From Neoarius graeffei (taxonomy: Eukaryota > Chordata > Actinopteri > Siluriformes > Ariidae), in assembly GCF_027579695.1 (NCBI RefSeq), contig NC_083587.1, positions 52,373,021-52,437,020 of the forward strand: a stretch of DNA of 64,000 nucleotides. The letters are read 5' to 3'. The number at the start of each line of letters is the position of its first letter. Positions within the stretch are counted from its first letter, which is position 1. The notes beneath the pieces are model-generated. The model saw only the letters and a program-made list of their open reading frames with translations. It ran no database searches and had not been told where the DNA came from. A program made the translations under genes and the position numbers. Of this stretch, positions 23,501 to 35,500 are shown piece by piece.

Positions 23501-26500
23501 CACTCCTGCTCCAGTGCCTCCTGCAATGCTGCCTTCTTCACCTCGCGAACCCAGCCTTCCTGCACCACAGAGGTATGACGGCAAGCACAGTGAGTGCCGA
23601 GAGTTCCTTACCCAGTGTCAACTCACCTTTGAGCTTCAGCCTACCACCTACACTACAGATCGCCGCAAGATTGCCTTTGTGATCACCTTATTAGCTGGTA
23701 AGGCGCGAGCCTGGGCTACTGCTATCTGGCAAAGACAGGGACCTGAGTGCTTTGATTTCCAGCTGTTTTCTGAAGAGATGCTTCGGGTCTTCGATCAGGC
23801 AGACATCAGTACCGACGCAGCCCGAAAGCTCATGTCCATCCGGCAAGGAGGAAGCGTCGCAGATTACGCCATCTCGTTCCGAACACTCGCAGCAGTAAGT
23901 GGATGGAACGAGACTGCCCTGGTGTCAGCCTTCCACCATGGTCTGTCTGACCCCATCAAGGACGGTCTGGCCTCTATTGGATGCCCAAGTGACCTCGAAA
24001 CCCTCATCTCACATGCTATTCGTCTGGACAACAGGATGAGAGAACGCCACCAAGCCTTGAGCCCCCCCAGCCTCCCTACCTCTACCTGGAGACCGTCTAC
24101 CTCCTTCAGTGACTGTCCAGAACCCATGCAAGTGGGTCGTACTCGCCTCTCCGCATCTGAGAGGGAGCGCAGAAGGAGGGACAAGTGCTGCATCTACTGT
24201 GGCAAGCCTGGTCACTTCCGAGCATCATGTCCCGAACTCTTGGGAAAAGGACCGCCCCGTCCAGCCGAGGGAGGGTTGTGACGGGGCCTACCCTCTCTCC
24301 CGGACTCCCTGGCCAAGGAATCTACATCCCGGTCTCCATCTCCTGGGGTGAGTCTGTCCACTCTTGTCAAGCTTTGATAGACTCAGGGGCAGCTGGGAAC
24401 TTTATGGATATTCACTTCGCCCAAAGCATCAATATTCCGACTGCACCTCTTGAAGTCCCACTGTCTGTGTCTGCCCTCGATGGCCAAGCGTTAGGTGATG
24501 GAAGAGTCACCCAAGTTACTTCTCCAGTTTTCCTCCAGTCTCAAGGTCACAAGGAAGAAATATCCCTGCACCTGATTCCTTCACCTGAGTTCCCAGTTAT
24601 TCTAGGCCTTCCTTGGCTTACTCGCCACAACCCTCGCATAGACTGGGTAACAAGCCAGGTTGTGGAATGGGGCCCTGCATGCCATGCCTCTTGTCTGCTC
24701 TCTAGCTCTCCTGTGTCTCCTGCCGAGCCCCCTGATCTCACCGAGTTATCTCAAGTTCCCACAGAGTACTGGGATCTCAAGGAGGTATTCAGCAAGAGCA
24801 GGGCCGCCGTTCTTCCTCCGCACCGGGCCTACGACTGTGCCATCGACTTGCTCCCTGGGACTACCCCTCCTCGTGGCAGACTGTTTTCACTCTCTCAGCC
24901 AGAACGCAAGGCCATGGAGGAATACCTCAAAGATGCCCTGGTCTCTGGGTTTATTCGACCCTCCACTTCACCTGCTGGAGCCGGCTTCTTCTTTGTCGGC
25001 AAGAAGGATGGGGGGCTCCGACCATGTATTGATTACAGGGGCCTGAATAAGATCACTGTGCGCAACCGATATCCCCTTCCGCTGATGTCCACAGCTTTCG
25101 ACCTGCTCCAAGGCGCCACCGTCTTCACCAAGTTGGACCTACGGAACGCATACCACCTCATCCGTATCCGACAGGGAGACGAGTGGAAGACTGCCTTTAA
25201 CACCCCGTCTGGGCACTACGAATACCAGGTGATGCCCTTCGGACTCACCAACGCACCAGCTGTTTTTCAGGCCCTAATCAACGACGTCTTAAGGGACATG
25301 ATTAACCTATACGTTTTTGTCTACCTCGACGACATCCTTATCTTTTCCAAGACCGTGCAGGAGCACCGCCACCATGTCCGCCAGGTTCTCCAGAGGCTGC
25401 TACAGAACAATCTGTTCGCCAAGGCCCAGAAATGCGAATTTCATGTTCCCGAGGTCTCCTTTCTGGGATTTATTGTACGGACAGGCCAACTCCAAATGGA
25501 CCCTGCCAAGACCCTGGCCGTCCGGGATTGGCCTACTCCCAAGTCCGTTAAGGAGGTTCAGCGGTTCTTAGGATTCGCTAACTTCTACCGCAAGTTCATC
25601 AGGAACTTCAGTTCTGTGGCAGCACCCATGTCTGACCTCACCAAAGGGACAGGTGGATCTTATGGCTGGTCTCCTCAGGCAGAAAAGGCGTTCAAAGACC
25701 TCAAGGACCGCTTCTGCACGGCACCCATTCTGGTTCTCCCGGACACCTCCCAACCATTCATCGTGGAGGTGGACGCCTCGGACAGTGGTGTCGGCGCGGT
25801 GCTCTCTCAACGTTCGGAAGGAAAGCTGCACCCCTGCGCTTACTTCTCCCACCGCCTGAGTCCTGCTGAGTCCCGGTACGATGTGGGGGATCGAGAACTG
25901 CTAGCGGTCAAACTGGCCCTTGAGGAGTGGAGGCACTGGCTGGAGGGAGCACAACATCCATTCCTGGTTTGGACTGACCACAAGAACCTGGAGTACCTCC
26001 AGCAAGCCAAGAGACTGAACCCTCGACAGGCTAGGTGGGCCCTGTTTTTCAGTCGGTTTGACTTCACCCTCTCATACCGCCCCGGCTCCAAGAACACCAA
26101 ACCTGACGCACTGTCCAGACTGTTCTCTGCCACTAACAGGGAGAATGAAGTCGGGCCTATTATCCCTGTGTCCCGGATTGTGGCCCCTGTCCGCTGGGGT
26201 ATTGAGGAGGCTGTCCGACGAGCCCAACGCCAGGACCCCGGTCCTGGGACGGGGCCACCAGGCCTCTTGTACGTCCCACATCAAGCCCGGGCCAAGGTTC
26301 TCCAGTGGGGTCACTCTTCCCCTCTCACCGCCCACCCGGGAGCTCGGAGGACCCTGGACTTCCTGAAAAGACGCTTCTGGTGGCCTAACATGGAGAAGGA
26401 AGTAAGGTCATTTGTCCTGTCCTGTGAGGTTTGCACCAGAACCAAGAACCCACGACAGCGTCCCCAGGGTCTCCTGCATCCTCTGACCATTCCCCGGCGT

Positions 26501-29500
26501 CCCTGGTCCCACGTGGCAGTCGACTTTATCACGGGTCTCCCTGAGTCACAAGGTAACACGGTCATTTTGGTCTTAGTTGACAGATTCTCCAAGGCCTGCC
26601 GCTTCATACCACTGTGCAAACTCCCCTCTGCTCTTGAAACTGCGAAACTTTTGTTTAATCATGTCTTCCGAGTCTTTGGTCTTCCACAGGACATCGTCTC
26701 AGACCGAGGGCCCCAGTTCTCCTCCCGAGTGTGGCACGGGTTCTGCAAGGTCATCGGAGCCACTGCCAGCCTCTCCTCTGGGTTTCACCCACAGTCCAAT
26801 GGTCAGACGGAGAGGCTCAACCAGGACCTGGAAACCACCCTGCGAGGCCTGGCTATGGATAACCCGACATCGTGGAGCACCTGACTGCCATGGGCGGAGT
26901 ACGCCCACAACACCCTGCAGTCATCGGCCACCAAGCTGTCGCCATTCCAGTGCCAATTCGGGTTCCAGCCACCTCTGTTCCCGGACCAGGAGGAGGACGC
27001 GGGGGTGCCCTCGGTCAACCAATATGTGAGACAGTGTCGCAAGACCTGGAGCAAGGTCAGGAAGACCCTCATACAGACCTCCAGAACCAACCAGACTCAG
27101 GCCAACCGCCATAGAAGACCTGCACACGCTTTCCGCCCTGGGCAGCGTGTTTGGCTGTCCACTAAGGACCTTCCACTGCGGGTGGAGAACCGCAAGCTTG
27201 CTCCTCGCTACATTGGCCCCTTCAAGGTGGTGCGCAGGGTGAACCCTGTCTCCTACCGGCTCCAGTTGCCCCGGACTCTGAGGATCAACCCCACTTTCCA
27301 TGTTTCCCTGTTACGGCCCGTACTGACGTCTACGTATGCCCCTGCCCCTAGGAACCCCCCACCCCCCCGCATCTTCCAGGGGCAGACTGTGTTCACTGTG
27401 AATCGCCTGCTTGACTCCCGCCGGGTCCGCGGCGGGTTGCAATATCTGGTGGACTGGGAGGGCTATGGTCCTGAGGAGCGCTGCTGGGTTCCTGCTCGGG
27501 ATGTCCTTGATAAAGAACTATGTCGGGACTTCCATTCGGCCCATCCGGATCGCCCTGGGAACGTCAGGAGACGCTCCTAGAGGGGGGGGTCCTGTTAGGA
27601 CTAGGACTGTTTTGGCCTCTAGAGGCCGCTGTTATTTCCTTTTCATGTCGTGTTTATTTTGGCCTCTAGAGGCCGCCACTGTTCCTGTGTTTTGTGTTTG
27701 TGTTAATTGCCTAATTATCTTCACCTGTGTCCTTAATTAGTTTGTCTATTTATACCCCTGAGTTCAGTCCTCTTGTCACGGAGTCTTTGTGCTGTTATGT
27801 TTATCTCCAGTTTCCTTTGTACTGTGTTTTTTGATCTTCTTAGCTTTTGTATTTTTGCACTTTGCTTTTCTTTTGGATTATACTCTTTGGTTTTTTTTTT
27901 TGTCTTTTGTTTTGCCCTGTATATAGTGTATATAGTTTAAATAAACCTTTTGATTCTTTTTCTACTTCCGCCTCACGCCTCTGCATTTGAGTCATCCCCC
28001 TGGTGGCCTAGTGGGGGTTTGCTGGATTATCACACCAACGAACCAGGTTCGAATCCCAGCAAAACCCTAACAATTTTGACTTGTGCATCTGCAGCTAGCA
28101 TCATGCTTTGAAGTAGGTTCTGCTAAGGACGGGTTTATTGCGCGATGTAGACGGACTCAGATGTAATTACATTGTTTTTAAAATTCCGTGCGCTTAAAAC
28201 GGTGTCCCCCTGCTAATCATGTAGCCCTAATCATGTGTTGCTTTTACTTTTCTTAATGGCGAGTGAAATATCTCTGCAAATGGTATTTCAATGCTGACAT
28301 GCCAAAAAGATAGTGGAGTCCACATTTGGAAGATGAAGGAAGAGAAGCCTGATGCTTGAAAATAGATCGCTTAATCCACAACGCATATCTGTATTTGAGA
28401 CATAACCTGCAACTAGTGGGGATGTTTTGGAATGACTGTGCATGGGGTGTTTTTGGCCACAGAACACTAACCCACAGTAGTAGGAGGACTACTGGGTTCG
28501 TGGATTTTGTCTGTTGACTGAGCGAAGCATGGTGTTTGCCTTGTGCCATTTCACGTAGCATCTAGCCGCAGTGCCACCTACACTTTCAGGGAATGTTTAT
28601 GCCGCTGAGCTATTTTCATGTATGTTAATTCTTAAGGACTTGTCTCTATATTGTGCGTGTTCACACACGGACTGGCCATCGGGAGTAGCGGGAGTTTTCC
28701 CGGTGGTTTAGTGTGGGCCGGCGGAGAAAAAAAAAAAAAAACAAACAAACAGTTGCACGCTGGCCTTTAATATGATAAGCAATGTTAACAGTTTCTTAAA
28801 GAAACTGTTAACATTGTTTATTACAGTTGCACGCTGGCCTTTAATATGATAAGCAATGTTAACAGTTTCTTAAAGAAACTGTTAACATTGCTTATCATAT
28901 TAAAGGCCAGCGCGCAACTTTTTTTTTTTTTTTTTTCCTCCGCCGGCCCACAAACTCCCGCTACTCCCGATGGCCAGTCCGTGTGTGTGCGTGTTTAATG
29001 TTGGTGTCTTATGCCATGTACACACGTAGCCGGGTATTTTTAAAACCGAACATTTCCCCCCCTCCGTTTATAAAAATGTTTTATCCACACCACCTCGTCT
29101 TCGAAAAAAATCCCTTCCACACATAACCGAACATCTGCGTTTTCAATCACATTCATAAGCATTCCAAACCTGTAGATGGCATTATTTCCCCAAATCCTAC
29201 CACCTAATCACATTGCCTGTGCTCTTGGAGCAGTAGTTGGGCTTCTAAAATTAAATATGTAAATAGCACCTGCACAATAATTAACGCTTTCAAGGCACTA
29301 CTCCGATCCATTACTCTTTAGCTAGCCGCACACTACGCCGATTTTCAGCGTACCGAGCCAACTGAAGTCGCAAGTCAGGCGTAAAGACTAGTTTTCGATG
29401 GTACCGACTCATCTCTCAGCCGATTCGAAAAACTAATCGGGAGGCAGACTGATCGGCGAGAGTCGCTAGCAATAGCCAATCATATCTTTCGCATATAACG

Positions 29501-32500
29501 TGACATCATTAAACACAATTTCTAGCGCGAGAAATACGTGTTGGTAGCACCTAATGCAGGTATATACTGTAATTCCATAGACTGAAGCTTTATCCATAGA
29601 CACAGTGGGCTGGAAAGCCACTCTGCTCAAGTTGTGTGGCTGAATTCCAAATCGCTTTAACTCCCCTATATAAGTGCACTATTTAAGGTTGGGAATAATA
29701 GCTCATGCAGCCTAGATAGTGCGCTACATATTCCATGTTGTGTCATTTGTAATTCAGCCTGTAGCATCTTCAAGTGTTGGATTTAACAGTAACTATATCC
29801 AATAGCCAATCACAAAGCTATTAAGTTGTTACGTGTCGCTTCAATCGCGACTGCACTCGTCAACAGTCGGGGGATATGTGCGTGCCCTGTCGGGAGTCAG
29901 CTCTGAAATGGGTCGGTTCGGTACCGCGTGGATCGCCGCTTAATCTGGCTTCTGCAGTAAACAAAGGTCGCACGTTTGACGTCAGGGCAGATTTGTTGTC
30001 ATTTTTTTGGCGCAGACTGTGACGTTCTAAAACGCAAAACTCCGGTTATCTCTGTCTACACGAAAAGGCATACACGGAGTTTTTAAAAATCTTCACTTTG
30101 CCCGGAGTTTTTTTAAATATTCGTTTTTGATGTGTTTTCATGTGGATGACAGGCCAAAACGTAGAAAAATATCTTCGATTTAGCAGATACCCGGCTACGT
30201 GTGGACGGGGTCTTAACAACACACAAGCTTACGTTGTAGTGTGTGTGTGAGAGAGAGATTTTATCCTTGGCTGGCTACGAGCCAGTGTGGACGTTACGCA
30301 GTAATCACTGGTAATACCAGCGCTGGCTCCATCCTCTGTGATCGGAAATGTTGAGTGAGGAGAACGTGAGCCTTGTGCAGGCTATAGGACCTATGCAAAG
30401 TACGCACTTGCACAGTAAATAGTTTAAGTAAAAGGCGTTTCAGGGTACAACGGGAAGGGTTGACAGGTAGCCTATGAGGCGTGTACTATAAAAATGTGGC
30501 CCGGTGCCTCAGGTGTTGATGATCAGGGCTTTAAAAAAAAGGTGTATAAATATCGTTTTAAAAATCGCGATATCGATATTTACTGAAAAAATCGTGATAT
30601 TGATTTTTTCCAATATCGAGCAGCCCTACGTCAAATCGATTGATTTTTTTAAGAAACTCGAGTTAAGATTTTTTAAAAATCCCCTGTCCCCATACAGTTT
30701 ATATTTCCAAGCGCACAGCGCACGCATTTCATTTTTACATTCGCCAAGACCCCTTGAGACTTTCCGTAATGCACTTCCTGCAGTGCGTTTCCCTCATCCC
30801 CCAGTAACATCACATGCACAAACAAACATGGCGACAGAAACAGACAGCGAGAAAGAGGGGCTCCTGCCCAAAAAATGTCCCACAACGTCCGTAATTTGGA
30901 ATTGGTATGGTTTTGCAGCATCTGATGAATGCCAAACAACACCTCGTTGTAAATTGTGTCTGAAAGCGGTTGTCATGAGTGGTAGCAGCACGACCAATTT
31001 GTTTCAGCATTTGAAGCGAAAACATCCAGCAGAGTGGGAGAAATGCTGCCTTCTTCGACAAGAAAACTTTCCTAACACTAGCTCTAATGCTAACACTGTA
31101 AAGCAAACTACTCTCCCTCAAAGCTTTTCAAGCTGTGTACCATATGAAAAGAGCGGAGCAAGGTGGAAAGCAATCACGGATGCGATTACCTACTTTATAG
31201 CTACAGATATGCTTCCAATTTATTCGGTGGAGAAGAGAGGTTTTCAACATATGGTGAAAGTTTTGGATGCTCGCTACAACGTCCCCAGCCGCAAGTACTT
31301 TTCAGATGTTGCGCTTCCTCAACTGTACAATCTTACTCGCCAGAAGATATTAAGCGAGTTGAAGGGAATCGACTTTTATGCTGCCACTACAGACTTGTGG
31401 TCTAGTCGAACCATGCAGCCGTACATGAGCCTTACGGTTCATTATGTCAATGAAAGCTGGAAAATGCGAAGTGTATGTCTACAAACGTCATACTTCCCGC
31501 AGGATCATACAGGCGAAAGCATTGCTCTTGAGTTGAAGGATGCACTCGGCTCCTGGGGCCTTTCTGAGGAGCGACTGACCTGTGTTACGACCGACAGCGG
31601 CTCCAATGTTATCAGAGCCATGAAAGACAACAACTGGCCGAACCTGAAATGCTTTGGACATCGACTCCATAATGCCATAGGTACGTTTATGTTAACATAA
31701 ATTAGTATATGCATTACAGTAAAAGCTTTATGGATTGTGTGTGGTATAACAAATATATTTGGTATTTGGGTCAATGACGTTTTAGTAGTAGCACACGTCA
31801 GGGTGGTGTAACCACAGCTAATACCACTATTGTATGGATTAAATTTTTTTTTGTTTGTTTTTAGTGGATTATCTAAGAAGCATATTCATTGCAGTAGGCC
31901 TACATTACCTACCAATTACTAATTAATTTATGGCCATTAGCTGTGGTTATACCACCTGACGTCTGAGCCCAAAAAAAACCGTCATTGACCCATTTGCCAC
32001 CTTTAGTGCATAAGTGAGAACTAGTATTATTATCTGAATCATACATTTAAAGGGCCACACAGTTTTTTTTTTAATATGAAAAAAAAAAAACCTTTGTATC
32101 TGTGTGGTATATTCATGAGCTTAAAATAAATCTGAATTTGCCATGACTAAACACTGTTTTTTTCTTTATTCTTTGCTGCAGTGAATGGTGTTAAAGATGA
32201 AAAGACTGACCGTGCCATTGGATTGTGCAGAAAGGCAGTTTCTGCCTTTTCCTACAGCTGGAAAAAAAGAAGGGACATGGCAGAGCTTCAGGCTGAGCTC
32301 GGCCTTCCTCCTCATCAGCTGGTAACAGAGTCCCCAACCAGATGGGGTGTAAGATTGTATGTGTGTTCTCGTGCATAGCTGTACTGAACTTATGACCTGT
32401 TCACATCCTGGTAAACGTGCATAGCCGCGAGAACATACTCTTCTGCTCTTCTCTGTACCTTCTAGTTTCGCTGAAACCACATTCCTGGACCCTCCTGTTC

Positions 32501-35500
32501 TAGGGGGTGTACATTCTGCTCTTTCATGTATAATAAAAACGACTCCTTATCTGGCGAGTTCACCTTGTGCCCCCGGGCCCCTTACCTATCTTGTCACGAA
32601 AGCTTCTGATGTATATAAACCCTGCTCTTTTTGTGTATCACTGAGCAGTGCCTGAATAAACCAGATTGATTTCATTCGTGTGGTTTGTTTTCTCCCTGCT
32701 CCAGAGCGCTCTTACGTCAACGCATCTGAACTGAGACAGACACAGGTTCTAACAATTTGGTGACCCCGACGTGATACTCTCAATCAGGTAAGACATGTTT
32801 GATTGACTACCTGGTTGGTAGTAGTTTCGTAGTGTCCTACGGAGGACAGTTTTCCCTGGTTCGAGTCCAGGAAGAGCGCGCTATACAAATTTGTACTATA
32901 TTTGTTGTCTGTTCCTCTTCAGATCCGTTTGTTGTCATTGTACGATGGGAAGCTCGTTCCCTAAGCCTGCGCCAGGGGAAACCCCGGCCGAATGGATGAC
33001 TAGGTGCGGTTTTGCTTATTATGTTTCTCCCTGGCTCGATAATTTGGCAGGTTGGACTGAGGCCAACCCTCAAATTCCTTCCTATCCTCGTCAAGGTACA
33101 TTCGATCCTGGTTATCTTGCATCAGCCTATCGCATGATTTATGAGGGATTAGGGGACCCCGGTTGGGATCGCCCGTATATGCGGGAGGGTTACGCTAAGT
33201 GGTATGACATGAAAAAGGTATGGGATAATTTTAAACAGGCCTATACTCCCCGTTCAGTCTTGAAGTCCATCCCGAAGCCTCGATCTGCGCCCGTTACTAC
33301 AGAAACGGTGGAGGCGGCGTTGGGAAAATCTAAATCTCCTTCTGCTCCTCCAGCCTCGTTAGACAGTAAACCTCCGCCTTACAGTAAGACCGGAAAAGCT
33401 ACTGGTAAATCGTCGTCATCTGTAAAAACGATTCCTAAAATTTATCCGTCCCTGGCTGCTGTGTCTGCGTGCCCCCCCCCCCACGGTTGACAGAGGGCAG
33501 CGCCCTGGAGGGATAAAAGGTGCGCCTGCATCAGCCAAGACCGGCAAAGACGAAGAAAGCAGTGACGACACCGATGATGACACTGATGATGATGATTGGG
33601 ATAATCCCGATGGTGTGGGTCCAGACGCCGGCTCGCGTCCTTATCCGCCACAAAACGCTGCTTGTGTATGGGTTGCAAAGCGCAGTGGTATTGATATAAC
33701 TCCTCCGTCCCCGTCGGCTCTTAAGGACATCATCTCACTTCTTCCGTCACCCGACAAGCCTCTGCTCTTCGTTGATCAGTTAATTAATGTTTCTCGTAAC
33801 TGTCAGCTAACGGGAGCCGACTACCGGTTTATTCTGCAGAATAAATTAGGAGGCGCATACGATGAGACGGCCCTGTTAGAAAACGTACAGGTCCTCCGCC
33901 CCGTCAACGATATTGCTGTTAATGTTAAGGAGGAATTGCCTCCGGTAGGGGAAAACGGTCGCCCTCGCCAGCGCACCGTGTCTACCTTCTTTTGGAAAGA
34001 CACGCCGGACGCGCTGCAGCAGCTTCGCGAGCAGTTGACGCGATACCTGCTCGCCTTAAAACAAGCAAATAGAGACCTGTCACAGGTCACTAATTGCAAA
34101 CAGGAGCGTTCTGAGCTGACGTCGGCTTTCTGGAAGCGCTTTGGGGAAGTTTGGCAACATTTGGGAGGTCTTGAACTTGATTTGGCAAACCCGAACCCAA
34201 TGTTCTTGTCCACCTTTCTGTCTAATTGTCGCCCCGAAATACAGAGCGTATTAAAACATCACTGGAGTGACCGGAATAATCTGGTCCTCCGTCAGGCCGG
34301 GGAGCGGGTGCGCACGTTGGAGAGCGATGGTCTTTTAGACTGTAAAACGAATAAAGCATGTTTATCCGTCGTGCCGGGCGGACGAGCGGAGGGACGACAG
34401 GAGAGGGGTCGCCGAACGGGACCGCGCGGCGGGGGAGGGAGGAGAAATGGAAAGTGCCACTATTGTGGAAAAGAGGGGCACTGGATAAGAGAATGTCATG
34501 CGAAACAGCGAGATGAGCAGGAACGCGAGAAACCCGTCATGCGCGCCGGTTCAAGCCCCACAGGGCAGAGAGATCCTGCCCGCCCATAGGGCTGCCCTCA
34601 GAGCGATGAAACCCCGACCGTTGCTATGTTAAATCTTTTATTCAGCTCCCCTCTTAACGAAGATCTTCCCACTATTGTTTTATGCCTGGCAGGGACTGAA
34701 TATCCTTTTTTACTCGACACCGGGGCTACCATGTCCTCAGTGGGGAGGGAATATGCGGGTCCTTTATCTACACGGTCTGTAAGCTCTGTGGGAATAGAAG
34801 GGGTTCCTTTCCATTCCAGTTGCACGCCCCCCCTTTCTGTTACTTGTGCCCTTGATCCTTTACTGAAGTTTTCTCACTCCTTTGTTTGCATGCCTGATTG
34901 CCCTTTTAACCTGCTTGGACGGGACCTCATGAGCCTCCTAGGGCTCTCTATTTCTTTTAGTGGCTCACACATGGTTGTTGACATACCAGACGACACTTCG
35001 TCGGCTGCTCTTGCCCTCACCTCCCTTTCTCTTCCCCATAACCTTCTCAATGCTGCTTGTGCCGTTACCCACCTCACACCCTCTCTTTCTGACCTTCCAG
35101 CTTCTCTTTGGGCGGAACATAAGGACGAGGTGGGCTTTGTTAACTGTACCCCTTACGAGGCGGTCATTAAACACTCTTCGCCAGTATATGTAAAACAGTA
35201 CCCCCTTTCCCCAGCTAAACTGTCTGGCATTGATGATGTTCTGTGTTCTCTCCTAGAGCAAGGTGTGGTTGTTCCCTGTGTCAGCCCTTATAACACCCCA
35301 GTGAACCCGGTGCAGAAGCCCAACGGCACGTGGCGTTTCACCCAGGACTTGCGTAAGATTAATGAGTTAATTATCCCAGTCGCCCCATTAGTTCCAGACG
35401 TTCCCTCTCTTATGGCCTCGATTCCGTGTGAACATGCGTTTTTCTCTGTGATTGACCTCTGTTCTGCCTTTTTCAGCGTCCCTGTGGGCTGTGAGACACA

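Larger units (their letters stand above)
22769..28072 (+). mobile_element. complete Ty3/Gypsy chromovirus-type LTR retrotransposon
   Basis: A 5304-bp element: 480-bp LTRs starting TG and ending CA, 5-bp target duplication ATTTT (22764-22768 and 28073-28077), primer site, gag with a zinc knuckle, protease-RT-RNase H-integrase pol, C-terminal chromodomain and a polypurine tract. The LTRs are the same length and I see no differences between them, so insertion is recent. It lies inside hAT-B. Confidence 0.97.
19714..30628. mobile_element. hAT-B: hAT-like element nested in hAT-A
   Basis: Ends TAGAGCTGTGCAATAT and TAGGGCTGCTCGATAT (inverse of the right end) are imperfect inverted repeats. They are flanked by an exact 8-bp duplication CGTCAAAT (19706-19713 and 30629-30636). 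Subterminal regions are rich in ATCGATAT. It contains a foldback element, a Ty3/Gypsy element and two MITEs. I find no transposase in the remainder, so it looks non-autonomous. Confidence 0.85.

Noticed and set aside
28253-28561. 102-codon minus-strand frame as the hAT-B transposase
   Set aside because: No hAT motif, no BED finger or dimerisation domain. Most likely chance.
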